Below are positions 22,224 through 31,227 of a stretch of DNA of 64,000 bases, piece after piece; positions within the stretch are counted from its first letter, which is position 1; every line of letters starts with the position of its first letter. A program made the position numbers and the translations under genes. Origin of the DNA: Actinomycetes bacterium (GTDB taxonomy: Bacteria; Actinomycetota; Acidimicrobiia; Acidimicrobiales; Bog-793); NCBI GenBank assembly GCA_021809425.1, contig JAKBAA010000003.1:39646-103645 (forward strand). The letters run 5' to 3'. Below the pieces are notes generated by a model. That model worked only from the letters and a program-made list of their open reading frames with translations. It did not search any database and had not been told where the DNA came from.

Positions 22224-23003
22224 GTGGCACAACCGTTCCTGCTCGCCGGCACCGGCCTGCTCGGCCTCGTGACCGGCTCGTTCCTGACCGTCGTCGCCCA
22301 TCGCCTCCCCGACGGCGAGTCCATCGTGCGCCCCGGCTCGCACTGCCCGACCTGCCGGACACCGCTCCGACCGGTCGACAACGTGCCGGTCCTGTCGTAC
22401 CTGCTCCGGCGGGGCCGCTGTCGCGCCTGTGCGGCCCGCATCCCTGTCCGCTACCTGCTCGTCGAGGTCGTCACCTGCGCCCTCTTCGTGGCCGTCCCGG
22501 CGCGCGTCCACGGCGGGTTTGCCGTCGCCGCCTACCTGGTGCTGGCTGCGGCGCTCGTGGCACTGAGCGTCGTCGACCTCGAGCGGATGCGCCTGCCCAC
22601 CCCGATCGTGCTGGCCGCCGCCCTGCTCGGCCTGCCGCTGCTCGCCGCCGCCTCTGCCGAGGCCCACGCCTGGGGCTCGCTCGGGCGTGCCGCCATCGCC
22701 GCCGCCGCCTGCGGCGCCGCCTTCCTTGCCATCGCCCTCGCCGTGCCGAAGGGCCTCGGACTCGGCGACGTCCGCCTGGCTGCCCTCCTCGGTGCGTTCC
22801 TCGGCTGGCTCGGCTATCGACAGATGGCCGTCGGCTTCCTCCTCGCACTGCTCACCGGCGGCGTCGTCGGGGTAGCCCTGCTCCTCGCCAAGCGGGGCAG
22901 CCGGTCGACCCGGCTCCCCTTCGGGCCCTTCCTCGCCGGCGGCTCCCTCGCCGCCGTGCTCTGGGGCACCGAGCTCTCCCGCTGGTGGCTCGGCCTCCAC
23001 TGA
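22224..23003 (+). CDS. pilD: prepilin peptidase PilD
   Basis: 'GLVTGSFLTVVAHRLPDGESIVRPGSHCPTCRTPLRPVDNVPVLSYLLRRGRCRACAARIPVRYLLVE', two CxxC pairs, 'GLGLGDVRLAALLGAFLG'. GTG start at 22224, divergent from pilB. Confidence 0.93.
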   Translation: MAQPFLLAGTGLLGLVTGSFLTVVAHRLPDGESIVRPGSHCPTCRTPLRPVDNVPVLSYLLRRGRCRACAARIPVRYLLVEVVTCALFVAVPARVHGGFAVAAYLVLAAALVALSVVDLERMRLPTPIVLAAALLGLPLLAAASAEAHAWGSLGRAAIAAAACGAAFLAIALAVPKGLGLGDVRLAALLGAFLGWLGYRQMAVGFLLALLTGGVVGVALLLAKRGSRSTRLPFGPFLAGGSLAAVLWGTELSRWWLGLH

Positions 23004-23009
23004 GCAGAC

Positions 23010-23029
23010 CCCCGGGGCGGTACCCGGGG
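23010..23029 (+). terminator. short GC hairpin directly after pilD
   Basis: ccccggg-gcggta-cccgggg, 7-bp perfect stem starting 7 nt past the stop. Confidence 0.4.
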
Positions 23030-23159
23030 CCACCCGGCAGGAGCACGGTCCAGCGGGTCGCCAGCCGGCCGGGGCGCGACGTGCCGTCGCCGTTCGCTCG
23101 TTGCTGCCACAACCGTCGCCAGCAGGGCCGGGGAAGCCGGCCCGCGCCAAGGGCGTGAC

Positions 23160-24278
23160 CTACAGCCGTACCGTCGGGAGCGGGTCGAGCACCACCTGGG
23201 TGATCCCCTCACGCTGCAGCATCAGGCGCAGCTCGTGCGGGTTCGGCGCCGCCTCCATCGCCGACTCGAAGTCGACCACGCCCGCCGCCAGCAGCGACAC
23301 GAGCGACTGGGCGAACGTCTGCATCCCGTAGTAGTCGCCCTCGGCGATGATGTCGGCGATGTCCTTCGTCCGCTCCGGGTCCACGATGCACTGCTGGATG
23401 CGGCCGTTCACCATCATGATCTCGACCGCCGGCACACGACCCTGGCCACCGACCACCGGCACCAGCCGCTGGCAGATCGTCCCGCGCAGCGTGGCCGCCA
23501 GCGACAGGCGCGCCTGGCGTTGCTGGCCGGGCGGGAACAGGTCGATGATCCGGTTGATCGTCTCGACCGAGTCGCCCGTGTGCAGCGTCGAGAACACGAG
23601 GTGCCCGGTCTCCGCGGCCGAGAGCGCCGTCGCCACCGTCTCGGCGTCCCGCATCTCGCCCACCAGCACCACGTCCGGGTCCTGGCGCAGCACGGCCCGG
23701 AGGGCGACAAGGAAGCTCTCGGTGTCGAACCCGACCTCGCGCTGGCTGATCGAGGCGAGCCGGTCCCGGTGGAGCACCTCGATCGGGTCCTCGATCGTCA
23801 CGATGTGGCACTCACGTGTCGAGTTGATGTGGTCGATCATCGCCGCCAGCGTCGTCGTCTTGCCCGACCCGGTCGGCCCGCTCACGAGCACGATGCCACG
23901 CCGCTCCTCCGCCAGCCGGCGAACCGTGTCGGGAAGGCGCAGGTCGGTGATCGACTGCGTCCCCGGGCGCACGTGCCGCAGCACGATCCCGATCGAGCCG
24001 CGCTGGCGGTAGGCGTTCACCCGGAACCGCCCGAGCCCGGACACCGAGTAGGCGAAGTCCGCCTCGTTCTGGATCTCGAAGCGCTGCCACGTCCGCTTCT
24101 GCATCAGCGCCTGCAGCAGCCCATCCAGCCCGGCCGCCTCGACCACCGGCTCCTCGAGCAGCTGGACCAGCTCGCCGTTCAGGCGGACCCTCGGGCGAGA
24201 CCCGACCTTCACGTGCAAGTCGGAGCCGCCCAGGGCCACGAGACGGCCGAGCAATCGGTTCAGGTCACCTGATTCCAC
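23160..24278 (-). CDS. pilT: type IV pilus retraction ATPase PilT
   Basis: 'GGSDLHVKVGSRPRVRLNGEL', 'SGPTGSGKTTTLAAMIDHINSTRECHIVTIEDPIEVLHRD', 'GEMRDAETVATALSAAETGHLVFSTLHT'. Start GTG 24278 preferred over GTG 24308. Confidence 0.92.
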   Translation of the reverse strand: MESGDLNRLLGRLVALGGSDLHVKVGSRPRVRLNGELVQLLEEPVVEAAGLDGLLQALMQKRTWQRFEIQNEADFAYSVSGLGRFRVNAYRQRGSIGIVLRHVRPGTQSITDLRLPDTVRRLAEERRGIVLVSGPTGSGKTTTLAAMIDHINSTRECHIVTIEDPIEVLHRDRLASISQREVGFDTESFLVALRAVLRQDPDVVLVGEMRDAETVATALSAAETGHLVFSTLHTGDSVETINRIIDLFPPGQQRQARLSLAATLRGTICQRLVPVVGGQGRVPAVEIMMVNGRIQQCIVDPERTKDIADIIAEGDYYGMQTFAQSLVSLLAAGVVDFESAMEAAPNPHELRLMLQREGITQVVLDPLPTVRL

Positions 24279-26202
24279 GAACCTCGCTAACGGCCACCGC
24301 CGGGCCACCTTGAGCCTGCAGGTGCACCTCGACGAGCCGCTCGGTGAACCGCTCGGCCACCGCCTCCCGGTGCGCCGCCAGCAGCAGGCCGTGGTTGAGG
24401 TGCTCGATCACCTCGATCTGCACCTGCCCGGTCGCCTCCATGTCCCCGAGCTCCCCCCGGGCGCCCTCCACGATCGGTCGCGCCTCGTCGCGCCCGCACA
24501 CCATGAACGTGTCCACCCCCGCCGCCTTCAGCGCGCCGAGCCACCGCTCCGGTGCCCGCTCGCGGTGGAGCGCCCGGTACAAACGCCACACGAGCGGCCG
24601 CAGGTGCTGGCGCAGCCCGGACGGCACCATCCGCCGGTACCTCCGCCCCGCCTGCGTCGCCGGTCGGCAGATGCGACGCCGCCCGTCCATCGCCTCCCCC
24701 TCGAGCGTCTCCGGCGGCACGAACATCGTCGACGGGTTCACCGCCAGCACCCCCCGCGCCCGCAGCTCGAGGGCCCCCTCCAGCGCCTGGTACGCCCCCG
24801 AGCACAGCCCCACCAGCACCACGTTGCCCGGGTCCTCCGGCGCCACCGCCTCGGCCACCTCCCGCACGTCGTCGAAGGCGTGCGGCGACCGGATCACCTG
24901 CTCCGCCGCACCCGGGCGCGCCGGGCTGTCGCCGATCCCGGACAGGTCCAGCCGGAAGCTCCGCACCCCGAGCGCCGCCCACCGGCGGCTCAGCTCGACC
25001 CACAGCCGGTTCGGCCCGATGTGGTGGTCCGTCGCCGCGTTCAGGAACAGCACCACCGGCGCCCCCCGCCGGGCTCGCTCGGGACTCGTCTCCATGGCGA
25101 ACAGTCCCGCCCCCCCGATCCGCACCGGCCGCTCCACGATCGCCCCTGCCGCACCCGAGCCGACCACCGCCTCGCCCCCGAGCAGCGCCCCCTCGCCGCC
25201 ACCGTCCGGGCAGCCACCGGCCTCCCCCGCCGTCAGCGCCTCGGCCAGCCACCCCACCAGGACGCCCAGGCTCTCCTCGGGCAGCACCTGCTCCTCCGGA
25301 CGGGCCTCCACGAAGGCAGCGTGGTCCGTCATCGTGTGCACCGTCACCCCCGGCCCCAGCCGCCCGACGACCCGCTCGGCGCCGGCGTCGTGCAGCCGAC
25401 GCAGCACGAGCGCCCTCGGCGCCAACGCCCGCTCGCCCGGCGCCGGCGCCAGCCCGGCCAGGTCGGCCACCTCTTCCGGCCGCAGCTGGAACCCGAGCAG
25501 CTCGGCGCCCGCCGACTCCCCCGGTCCCAGCTCGGCGTCGAGCAGCTGCAGCGCCCGCTGGTGCCGCACGAGCGCCTTGCCCGAGGCGAACGGGTCCCAC
25601 AGGGCGATCGCCGACACGCCCCCCAGCCGTTCCGCCGCCACCTCGGCCAGCAGCGCCCCGGCTCGCAGCCCGAGCAGCGCCACCCGCCCGTCGCCGAGCG
25701 ACCGGGCCAGCGCCACCGCTTCCTCCACGCTCGCCAGCCACGCCGCCACCCGCCCCGGATCGGTGTCGCTCCCGGCCGAGTCCCCGGTCCCGTCGTAGTC
25801 GAACCGCACCGCCAGCACCCCCCGGCAGGCCAGCTCCTCCGCCACCCGCCGTAGCGCCCGGTACGACGCGCCCAGCTCCCGGCCGACCGGCGGGCAGATC
25901 ACCACCACCGGGCCGCCCCCCGCCCGGTCTCCGTGCACCCACCCCGCCAGCGCCCGGTCGGCCGGCCCGAACCAGCACGGCGTTCCCGTCACCAGCTCCT
26001 CCTCCGACCCAGCCCCCGGCGACGACCGCCCCGCTCCGGCCTCCCCGGCCCTGCCGCCCCCCTCGGCGCCCGCACGGTCGGCGGCCACCGGCCCGCCGGC
26101 CGCCCCGGACTCCTCGGCCGACAGCTCGACGTGCAGCAACGCCCAACCTCCCCTATCCGAAAGCTCCACGCGCCGTGCCACCAGGTCGCGCTGCGGCAAC
26201 AT
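24265..26202 (-). CDS. double-lobed alpha/beta hydrolase (exosortase-associated-hydrolase-like, two tandem folds)
   Basis: Lobe 1 'VVVICPPVGRELGASYRALRRVAEELACRGVLAVRFDYDGTGDSAG...LLGLRAGALLA'; lobe 2 'VVLFLNAATDHHIGPNRLWVELSRRWAALGVRSFRLDLSGIGDSPAR...VLVGLCSGAYQALEGAL'. Confidence 0.75.
   Translation of the reverse strand: MLPQRDLVARRVELSDRGGWALLHVELSAEESGAAGGPVAADRAGAEGGGRAGEAGAGRSSPGAGSEEELVTGTPCWFGPADRALAGWVHGDRAGGGPVVVICPPVGRELGASYRALRRVAEELACRGVLAVRFDYDGTGDSAGSDTDPGRVAAWLASVEEAVALARSLGDGRVALLGLRAGALLAEVAAERLGGVSAIALWDPFASGKALVRHQRALQLLDAELGPGESAGAELLGFQLRPEEVADLAGLAPAPGERALAPRALVLRRLHDAGAERVVGRLGPGVTVHTMTDHAAFVEARPEEQVLPEESLGVLVGWLAEALTAGEAGGCPDGGGEGALLGGEAVVGSGAAGAIVERPVRIGGAGLFAMETSPERARRGAPVVLFLNAATDHHIGPNRLWVELSRRWAALGVRSFRLDLSGIGDSPARPGAAEQVIRSPHAFDDVREVAEAVAPEDPGNVVLVGLCSGAYQALEGALELRARGVLAVNPSTMFVPPETLEGEAMDGRRRICRPATQAGRRYRRMVPSGLRQHLRPLVWRLYRALHRERAPERWLGALKAAGVDTFMVCGRDEARPIVEGARGELGDMEATGQVQIEVIEHLNHGLLLAAHREAVAERFTERLVEVHLQAQGGPAVAVSEVRGIR
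24287..24313 (-). promoter_or_regulatory. putative sigma28/WhiG-like promoter of pilT: TCAA-N15-GCCGTTAG
   Basis: Reverse strand TCAAGGTGGCCCGGCGGTGGCCGTTAG; inside the 3' end of the upstream hydrolase gene; -10 is 8 nt from GTG 24278. Confidence 0.5.
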
Positions 26203-26327
26203 CCCGGAGCGCCCGCACCCTAGGCAGCGGCCGTCCGCGCACCGTCTCGGCGCCGTCCCCGATCGGCCCGCCGCCCACCTCCGCAGCGCGGACGGCCGCG
26301 AGACCGTCCGCCCGTACCCTCACCGCC

Positions 26328-27365
26328 ATGCAGGGTGCCCCCGCTCCGCGCACCACCCCCGACGCCCCCGTCGCCCCCGTCGCCCCGAGCGCACCGGTGC
26401 CGACGGTCGCCGTCGTCCTCGCCACCCGCGGCCGCCCGCACCTGCTCGCCGGGCTCGCCGACGCCATCCTCGCCGATCCCGGCGCCACCGAGCTCGTCGT
26501 CGTCGTCGACGGCGAGCCCGACGCCCCCGACGGCGGCCCGTCGGCCTCCCTCGCCACCCTCACCGCCCTCGCCGCCACCCGTCCACGCCTCACCGCCGTC
26601 GCCATCCCCCACGCCGGCCACCTGCGCGCCCTCGAGATCGGGGTCGCCCGGGCCACCGCCGAGGTCGTCCTGCTCCTCGACGACGACGTCGTGCCGACCT
26701 GCAACCTCGCCACCGGCCACGCCCGCCGACATGCCGACCGCCACGGCCTCGTCGTCGTCGGCTCGATGCCCGTCGCCCTCCCCGCCGGCCGGCCCGGCGC
26801 CGGCACCCTCCTCTATGCGAGCGACTACGACCGCCACCTGGCCAACCTCCGTAGCGGTCGCTACGCCGTCCTCGACCACCTCTGGATGGGCAACGTCTCG
26901 CTCCGCCGCCTCGACGCCGAGCGCGTCGGCCTCGGCGACACCACCTTTCGCGCCAGCTACCACACCGACCGCGAGCTCGGCCTGCGCCTCGCCGCCGCCG
27001 GCCTCGTCGGCCTGCTCGACGAGGACCTCGCTGCCGTCCACCTCCACCGCCGCTCCACCGCCGCCTTCTTGAACGACGCCCGCCGCCACGGGGCCGGGCT
27101 CGCCGCCCTCCACGACGTCCACGGCCAGCAGCTCGGCCCCTTCGACCCGGCCACCGTTCTCCACGGCCTGCCGTCCGTCCTGCGCACCGTCCTCGCCGAG
27201 GTCGGCGCCTCCGACGCTGCCCTGCCGATCGCCCGCACCGTCGCCATCGTCGGCGAGGGCCTCGGCCGCCTCGGCCTCTCCGGCGCCGCCCGCGGCTGTG
27301 CCCAGCTCGCCCGGCGCACCATGGTCTGCCACGGCGCGCTCCACGGCGAGCGCCCCGCCGACTGA
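26328..27365 (+). CDS. family 2 glycosyltransferase
   Basis: 'TVAVVLATRGRPHLLAGLADAILADPGATELVVVVDGEPD', 'ATAEVVLLLDDDVVP', 'WMGNVSLRR'. Confidence 0.85.
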   Translation: MQGAPAPRTTPDAPVAPVAPSAPVPTVAVVLATRGRPHLLAGLADAILADPGATELVVVVDGEPDAPDGGPSASLATLTALAATRPRLTAVAIPHAGHLRALEIGVARATAEVVLLLDDDVVPTCNLATGHARRHADRHGLVVVGSMPVALPAGRPGAGTLLYASDYDRHLANLRSGRYAVLDHLWMGNVSLRRLDAERVGLGDTTFRASYHTDRELGLRLAAAGLVGLLDEDLAAVHLHRRSTAAFLNDARRHGAGLAALHDVHGQQLGPFDPATVLHGLPSVLRTVLAEVGASDAALPIARTVAIVGEGLGRLGLSGAARGCAQLARRTMVCHGALHGERPAD

Positions 27366-27397
27366 CCCGCCGGCTGACCCGCCGGCTGACCGGTCGG
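27362..27397. repeat. three 12-bp tandem repeats CTGACCCGCCGG (third degenerate) between convergent genes
   Basis: 27362-27373, 27374-27385 identical; 27386-27397 CTGACCGGTCGG. Confidence 0.85.
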
Positions 27398-27419
27398 CCC
27401 GCCCGCTCGCCCGGATCCG

Positions 27420-29333
27420 TCAGCCTGCCCGCAGCGCCCTCGGCGCGCCTGCCGCCTCCGACGCCGGGCGCCCGGCTGCCTTCCCCCGGCCGAGCGCCGT
27501 CCGGACCAGCTCGACCAGGCGCAGCACCTCCCGCCGGAACGGCGGCACCAGCAGCCCCACGCACAGCGGGGCGAACAGCGCCGGCTGGAGCGCCCCCGGC
27601 ACGACCGGGGCGAGGGCTACCGGCACCGTGACCGCCGCCGCCGCCCCGATCCGCACGTACGAGAAGTGCACCTCCCGCCGGGTCGCCCGGTCGAGGATCC
27701 ACGTCGTCGACAGCGCCGCCAGGCTCCCGTACCCGTACCCGATCAGCCCCAGGTGGTGCACCGCGACGTACGACACCACCGCCAGCACCGCCGTCGAGGC
27801 GGCCGCCGACGACGCCACCGGCAGGTTGCGGCCCCGGCTGAACAGGAACGTCGACTGGACCAGCTGCACGGCGCTCAACATCGCGGCCACCGACACGGCC
27901 ACGTACAGCGGGATGGCACGGCTCCACGTCGCCCCGAACAGCAGCGGCACCAGCCGGCGCGCCAGCAGCCCGAACAGCGCGAACGGCACCCCCAGGGCGA
28001 TCAGCTGCAGGACCGTCCCCTCCTCGATCGCCGCCCGTAGCCGGGCGCGGTGGCCCGACGGCACCCGCGCCATCGCCACCATCCCCAGCCGGTAGGCGCC
28101 CCGCCGGGCGAACGCCAGGGTCACCACCAGCCGTTGGGCGAACGCCACGTACCCCACCCCGGCGGCCCCGGCGAACGACCCGACCACGAGCGGGCTGACG
28201 ATCCCCCGCAGCTGATCCGCCCACACCGACAGCGAGTAGCTGAACCCGTGGCGGACCAGCTCGCGCACCATCGACCCCGACCAGGCAAGGCGCGGCCGGA
28301 GCCCCGACACCACGTAGCTGCCGACCAGCTGCCACGTCTGCATCGCCAGAAAGCCGGCCACCAGCGACCAGGCCCCCTTGTGGTCGAGCGCCAGCGGGAT
28401 GGCGGTCGCGTACAGCGCCACGTCGCCACCCAGCTCCAGCAGCCCCATCGCCCGGTACCGGAACTGCCGCTCGATCGCCGCCTGCGCCGGCGCCCACAGC
28501 ACGTTGATCGGCACGCTCAGCAACAGCACCCGCAGCGGCCCGACCACGCCCGTCGGCCGCAGCACGCCGCCGGCCACCGTGCTCAGCCCGATCGCCCCCG
28601 CCGTCAGCACCAGCGAGGTGACCACCAGGAACGTGAACGCCACGTCGTAGTGCCGCCGCTCGAGCCCGGCCGGCTGGCGGATCAGGTAGGTCTCGATCCC
28701 CATCTGGGCGACCACCGTCACCACCAGCACGAACGCCAGCGCCGCGCTGTAGATCCCGTAGCTCGCCGGTCCGATCACCCGCACCGTCAGCACCACCCCG
28801 GCGAGCCGCACCACCATCCCGACGGCCTCCCGGGCGACCAGGTACCCGCCGCCACGCACCGTCCGCTCCCGCAGGCTCAGCTCGGGTGCCGCCACCCCGA
28901 GCGGCGGCGCCGACAACCGCCACCCCCGCCGTGGCTCCGGCCGGCGGCGGGGGCGGGCCAGCAGCTCGTCGAGCGCCAGCCCGATCCGCTCCTCGGCGCC
29001 CTCCATCCGGGCGCCCTCGAGCAGCACCACGATGCTCCGCCGCCGCAGCTCGTCGGGCGCCGACCCCGACAGCAGCGAGCGGGCCACCCGGTCGCGGAAC
29101 GTCTCCGGCCCCGATCCCCGCCGGACCGGCGCCGCCGCCACCACCACCCGCGGGGTCAGCACCGCCAGCACGTCGTCGCTGCGCAGCCGTCCCCCGGCGC
29201 GCCCGACCGCCCGCTCGGCCCGCCCCGGCACCGCCACGAGCACGACGGCGAACACCGTCGCCACCCCCGCCGGGCGGCGCGCCAGCTCGGCCCGCAGCCG
29301 GTCCAGGAACGCCGTCGCCGACGACGGCTGCAT
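27420..29333 (-). CDS. oligosaccharide flippase (Wzx-like) with degenerate GGDEF-like N-terminal domain
   Basis: 'REAVGMVVRLAGVVLTVRVIGPASYGIYSAALAFVLVVTVVAQMGIETYLIRQP' (MATE/Wzx type). First ~150 aa 'ATAFLDRLRAELARR..VFAVVLVAVPGR...GGRLRSDDVLAVLTPRVVVAAAPV'. N-terminus could extend upstream in frame. Confidence 0.8.
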   Translation of the reverse strand: MQPSSATAFLDRLRAELARRPAGVATVFAVVLVAVPGRAERAVGRAGGRLRSDDVLAVLTPRVVVAAAPVRRGSGPETFRDRVARSLLSGSAPDELRRRSIVVLLEGARMEGAEERIGLALDELLARPRRRPEPRRGWRLSAPPLGVAAPELSLRERTVRGGGYLVAREAVGMVVRLAGVVLTVRVIGPASYGIYSAALAFVLVVTVVAQMGIETYLIRQPAGLERRHYDVAFTFLVVTSLVLTAGAIGLSTVAGGVLRPTGVVGPLRVLLLSVPINVLWAPAQAAIERQFRYRAMGLLELGGDVALYATAIPLALDHKGAWSLVAGFLAMQTWQLVGSYVVSGLRPRLAWSGSMVRELVRHGFSYSLSVWADQLRGIVSPLVVGSFAGAAGVGYVAFAQRLVVTLAFARRGAYRLGMVAMARVPSGHRARLRAAIEEGTVLQLIALGVPFALFGLLARRLVPLLFGATWSRAIPLYVAVSVAAMLSAVQLVQSTFLFSRGRNLPVASSAAASTAVLAVVSYVAVHHLGLIGYGYGSLAALSTTWILDRATRREVHFSYVRIGAAAAVTVPVALAPVVPGALQPALFAPLCVGLLVPPFRREVLRLVELVRTALGRGKAAGRPASEAAGAPRALRAG

Positions 29334-29574
29334 CTTCAGCCCGACCGACGCCCGACCGCCGGCGCGCCGGCGCCGGCCCCGGACCGCGTCCCTCGCGCCG
29401 CCACCACCCGCACGCACATGGCCACCACCTTCGGGCCCCCCTGTCCCTGGCCCGTCCCTCCCGGAGCGCCTCCCGTCGGGGACGGCGCCGAGATGGCCCC
29501 CACCGCCCCGCCCGCCCGGCGACGTCGCCCTACGCTGGCGGTCAGCCGAGCCGAGCCACTGGAAGGAACGCCCG

Positions 29575-30615
29575 ATGAACGTCCTCGTGATGGCGCCACA
29601 CCTCGGCACCGACCTCGACTGGGTGGCCGCCGTCGACCCGTCCGTGCGCGTCCTCGACGGCAATGCCGCCTTCCTCGCCGACCTCGCCGACCTCGGCATC
29701 GGCCGGGTCGACCCGCCCGACCACGCCCCTGCCCCTGCGGCGCGCGCCGCCCTCCTCGCCGACGCCGACGTCCTCCTCGTCGGCTACCCGCTCCCCGTCG
29801 CCCTCGCCGCGCGTGCCCCGCGCCTCGCATGGGTCCACCACACCCAGGCCGGTGTCTCCAACCTGCTCGGAAGCGACCTCTGGTCGGCCGACGTCCTGCT
29901 CACCTCGAGCCGCGGCGCCGTCGCCGCCGAGGCCATCGCCGAGTACGCCGTCGCCGGCGTCCTCGCCTTCGCTCGCGGTCTGCTCACCGCCGCCCGCCGC
30001 CCGCTCGGCGAGGCAACCCGGCGCCACGACTACGCCGCCTCCCGCCCCGTCGACGGCGCCACCCTCGGCGTCATCGGCCTCGGCGGCATCGGCCGGGAGG
30101 TCGCCCGCCTCGGGCGGGCCCTCGGCATGCGCGTCGTCGCCACCCGAGGCTCCATCCAACAGCCGGTCCGGGACGCCGAAGGGGTCGACCTCCTCCTCCC
30201 GGCCGCCGACCTCCACCGGCTGGCCACCGAGAGCGACTTCGTCGTCTGCTGCGCCCAGCTCACCCCCGCCACCACCCACCTGCTCGACGACGCCTTCTTC
30301 GCCGCCCTCCGACCCGGCGCCGTCCTCGTCAACGTCGCCCGCGGCGAGGAGATCGACGAGCAAGCCCTGCTCCGCGCCGTCGACGCCGGCCGCCTCGGCG
30401 GTGCGCTGCTCGACGTCTACGACGGCGAGATGGTCGGCCGGCCGCCCCGGCCGGAGCTCACGTCGACGCCCTCGATCGTCCTCACCCCCCACGTCTCCGG
30501 CGCCGGCGACCGCACCGGCGGCGCCCCCGTCCGGGCCCTGTTCGCCGACAACCTTCGCCGCTACCTCGCCGGCCAGCCGCTCCGTAACCTCGTCGAGCGC
30601 GACCGCGGGTACTGA
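29575..30615 (+). CDS. D-isomer-specific 2-hydroxyacid dehydrogenase
   Basis: 'TLGVIGLGGIGREVARLGRALGMRVVATRGS', 'FFAALRPGAVLVNVARGEEIDEQALLRAVDAGRLGGALLDVYDGEM', 'TPHVSG'; SD GGAAGGAA. Confidence 0.9.
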   Translation: MNVLVMAPHLGTDLDWVAAVDPSVRVLDGNAAFLADLADLGIGRVDPPDHAPAPAARAALLADADVLLVGYPLPVALAARAPRLAWVHHTQAGVSNLLGSDLWSADVLLTSSRGAVAAEAIAEYAVAGVLAFARGLLTAARRPLGEATRRHDYAASRPVDGATLGVIGLGGIGREVARLGRALGMRVVATRGSIQQPVRDAEGVDLLLPAADLHRLATESDFVVCCAQLTPATTHLLDDAFFAALRPGAVLVNVARGEEIDEQALLRAVDAGRLGGALLDVYDGEMVGRPPRPELTSTPSIVLTPHVSGAGDRTGGAPVRALFADNLRRYLAGQPLRNLVERDRGY

Positions 30616-31166
30616 GCCTCCGCCGCCCCCGGACCCCCGCCGGGGCCGCCCTCGCCGGCGGTCACCGCTTCGCCGCCCTCGCCGGCGGTCACCGCTTCGC
30701 CGCCCTCGCCGGCGGGCGTCGGGGCGGTGGCCGCCCGCACCCGCCGGGACGGGCGCGTGGCGCACGCCGCCTCCTCGAGACGACATGCCACCGCCACGGC
30801 GCCCTCCAGCTCGGGCTCGTCGGCGCCGCTCACGGCGGCGGCCACCCACTCGATCTTGCGCGCCCGCGAGCTGCGGGCCAGCGTGCGCCCGGTCTCCGTC
30901 AGGTCGACGATGATCCCACGGCGGTCCGACGGGTCGCTCCGGCGGGTGACCAGCCCCTCCTCCTCCATGGCGATCACGAGCTTCGTGATCGTCGGCTGGG
31001 CGACCCCCTGGTCGCGCGCCAGCTCGCTCACCCGGCGGGGTCCCCCGGTGCGCAGCGTCGCGAGGATCGATCCGCGGGCGGGGGACAGCCCGAGCTCGTT
31101 GTCGAGCGACCGGAAGCGCAGGGCGGCATGCTGGATGGCCGAGAACAGCTCCTCTGCAGGCCGCAC
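30561..31166 (-). CDS. MarR-family transcriptional regulator with repetitive C-terminal tail
   Basis: 'ELGLSPARGSILATLRTGGPRRVSELARDQGVAQPTITKLVIAMEEEGLVTRRSDPSDRRGIIVDLTETGR'; GTG 31166 with TAGCCT 6 nt upstream. Confidence 0.85.
   Translation of the reverse strand: MRPAEELFSAIQHAALRFRSLDNELGLSPARGSILATLRTGGPRRVSELARDQGVAQPTITKLVIAMEEEGLVTRRSDPSDRRGIIVDLTETGRTLARSSRARKIEWVAAAVSGADEPELEGAVAVACRLEEAACATRPSRRVRAATAPTPAGEGGEAVTAGEGGEAVTAGEGGPGGGPGAAEAQYPRSRSTRLRSGWPAR
30651..30704. repeat. two perfect 27-bp tandem repeats (plus partial third copy) in the MarR tail
   Basis: ctcgccggcggtcaccgcttcgccgcc at 30651-30677 and 30678-30704; encodes GEGGEAVTA x2. Confidence 0.95.
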
Positions 31167-31227
31167 CGGGCGAGGCTACACCCGGGCCCCGAGCTGACAG
31201 CTGCCGGCCCGCCCGGCCACCACCGCG

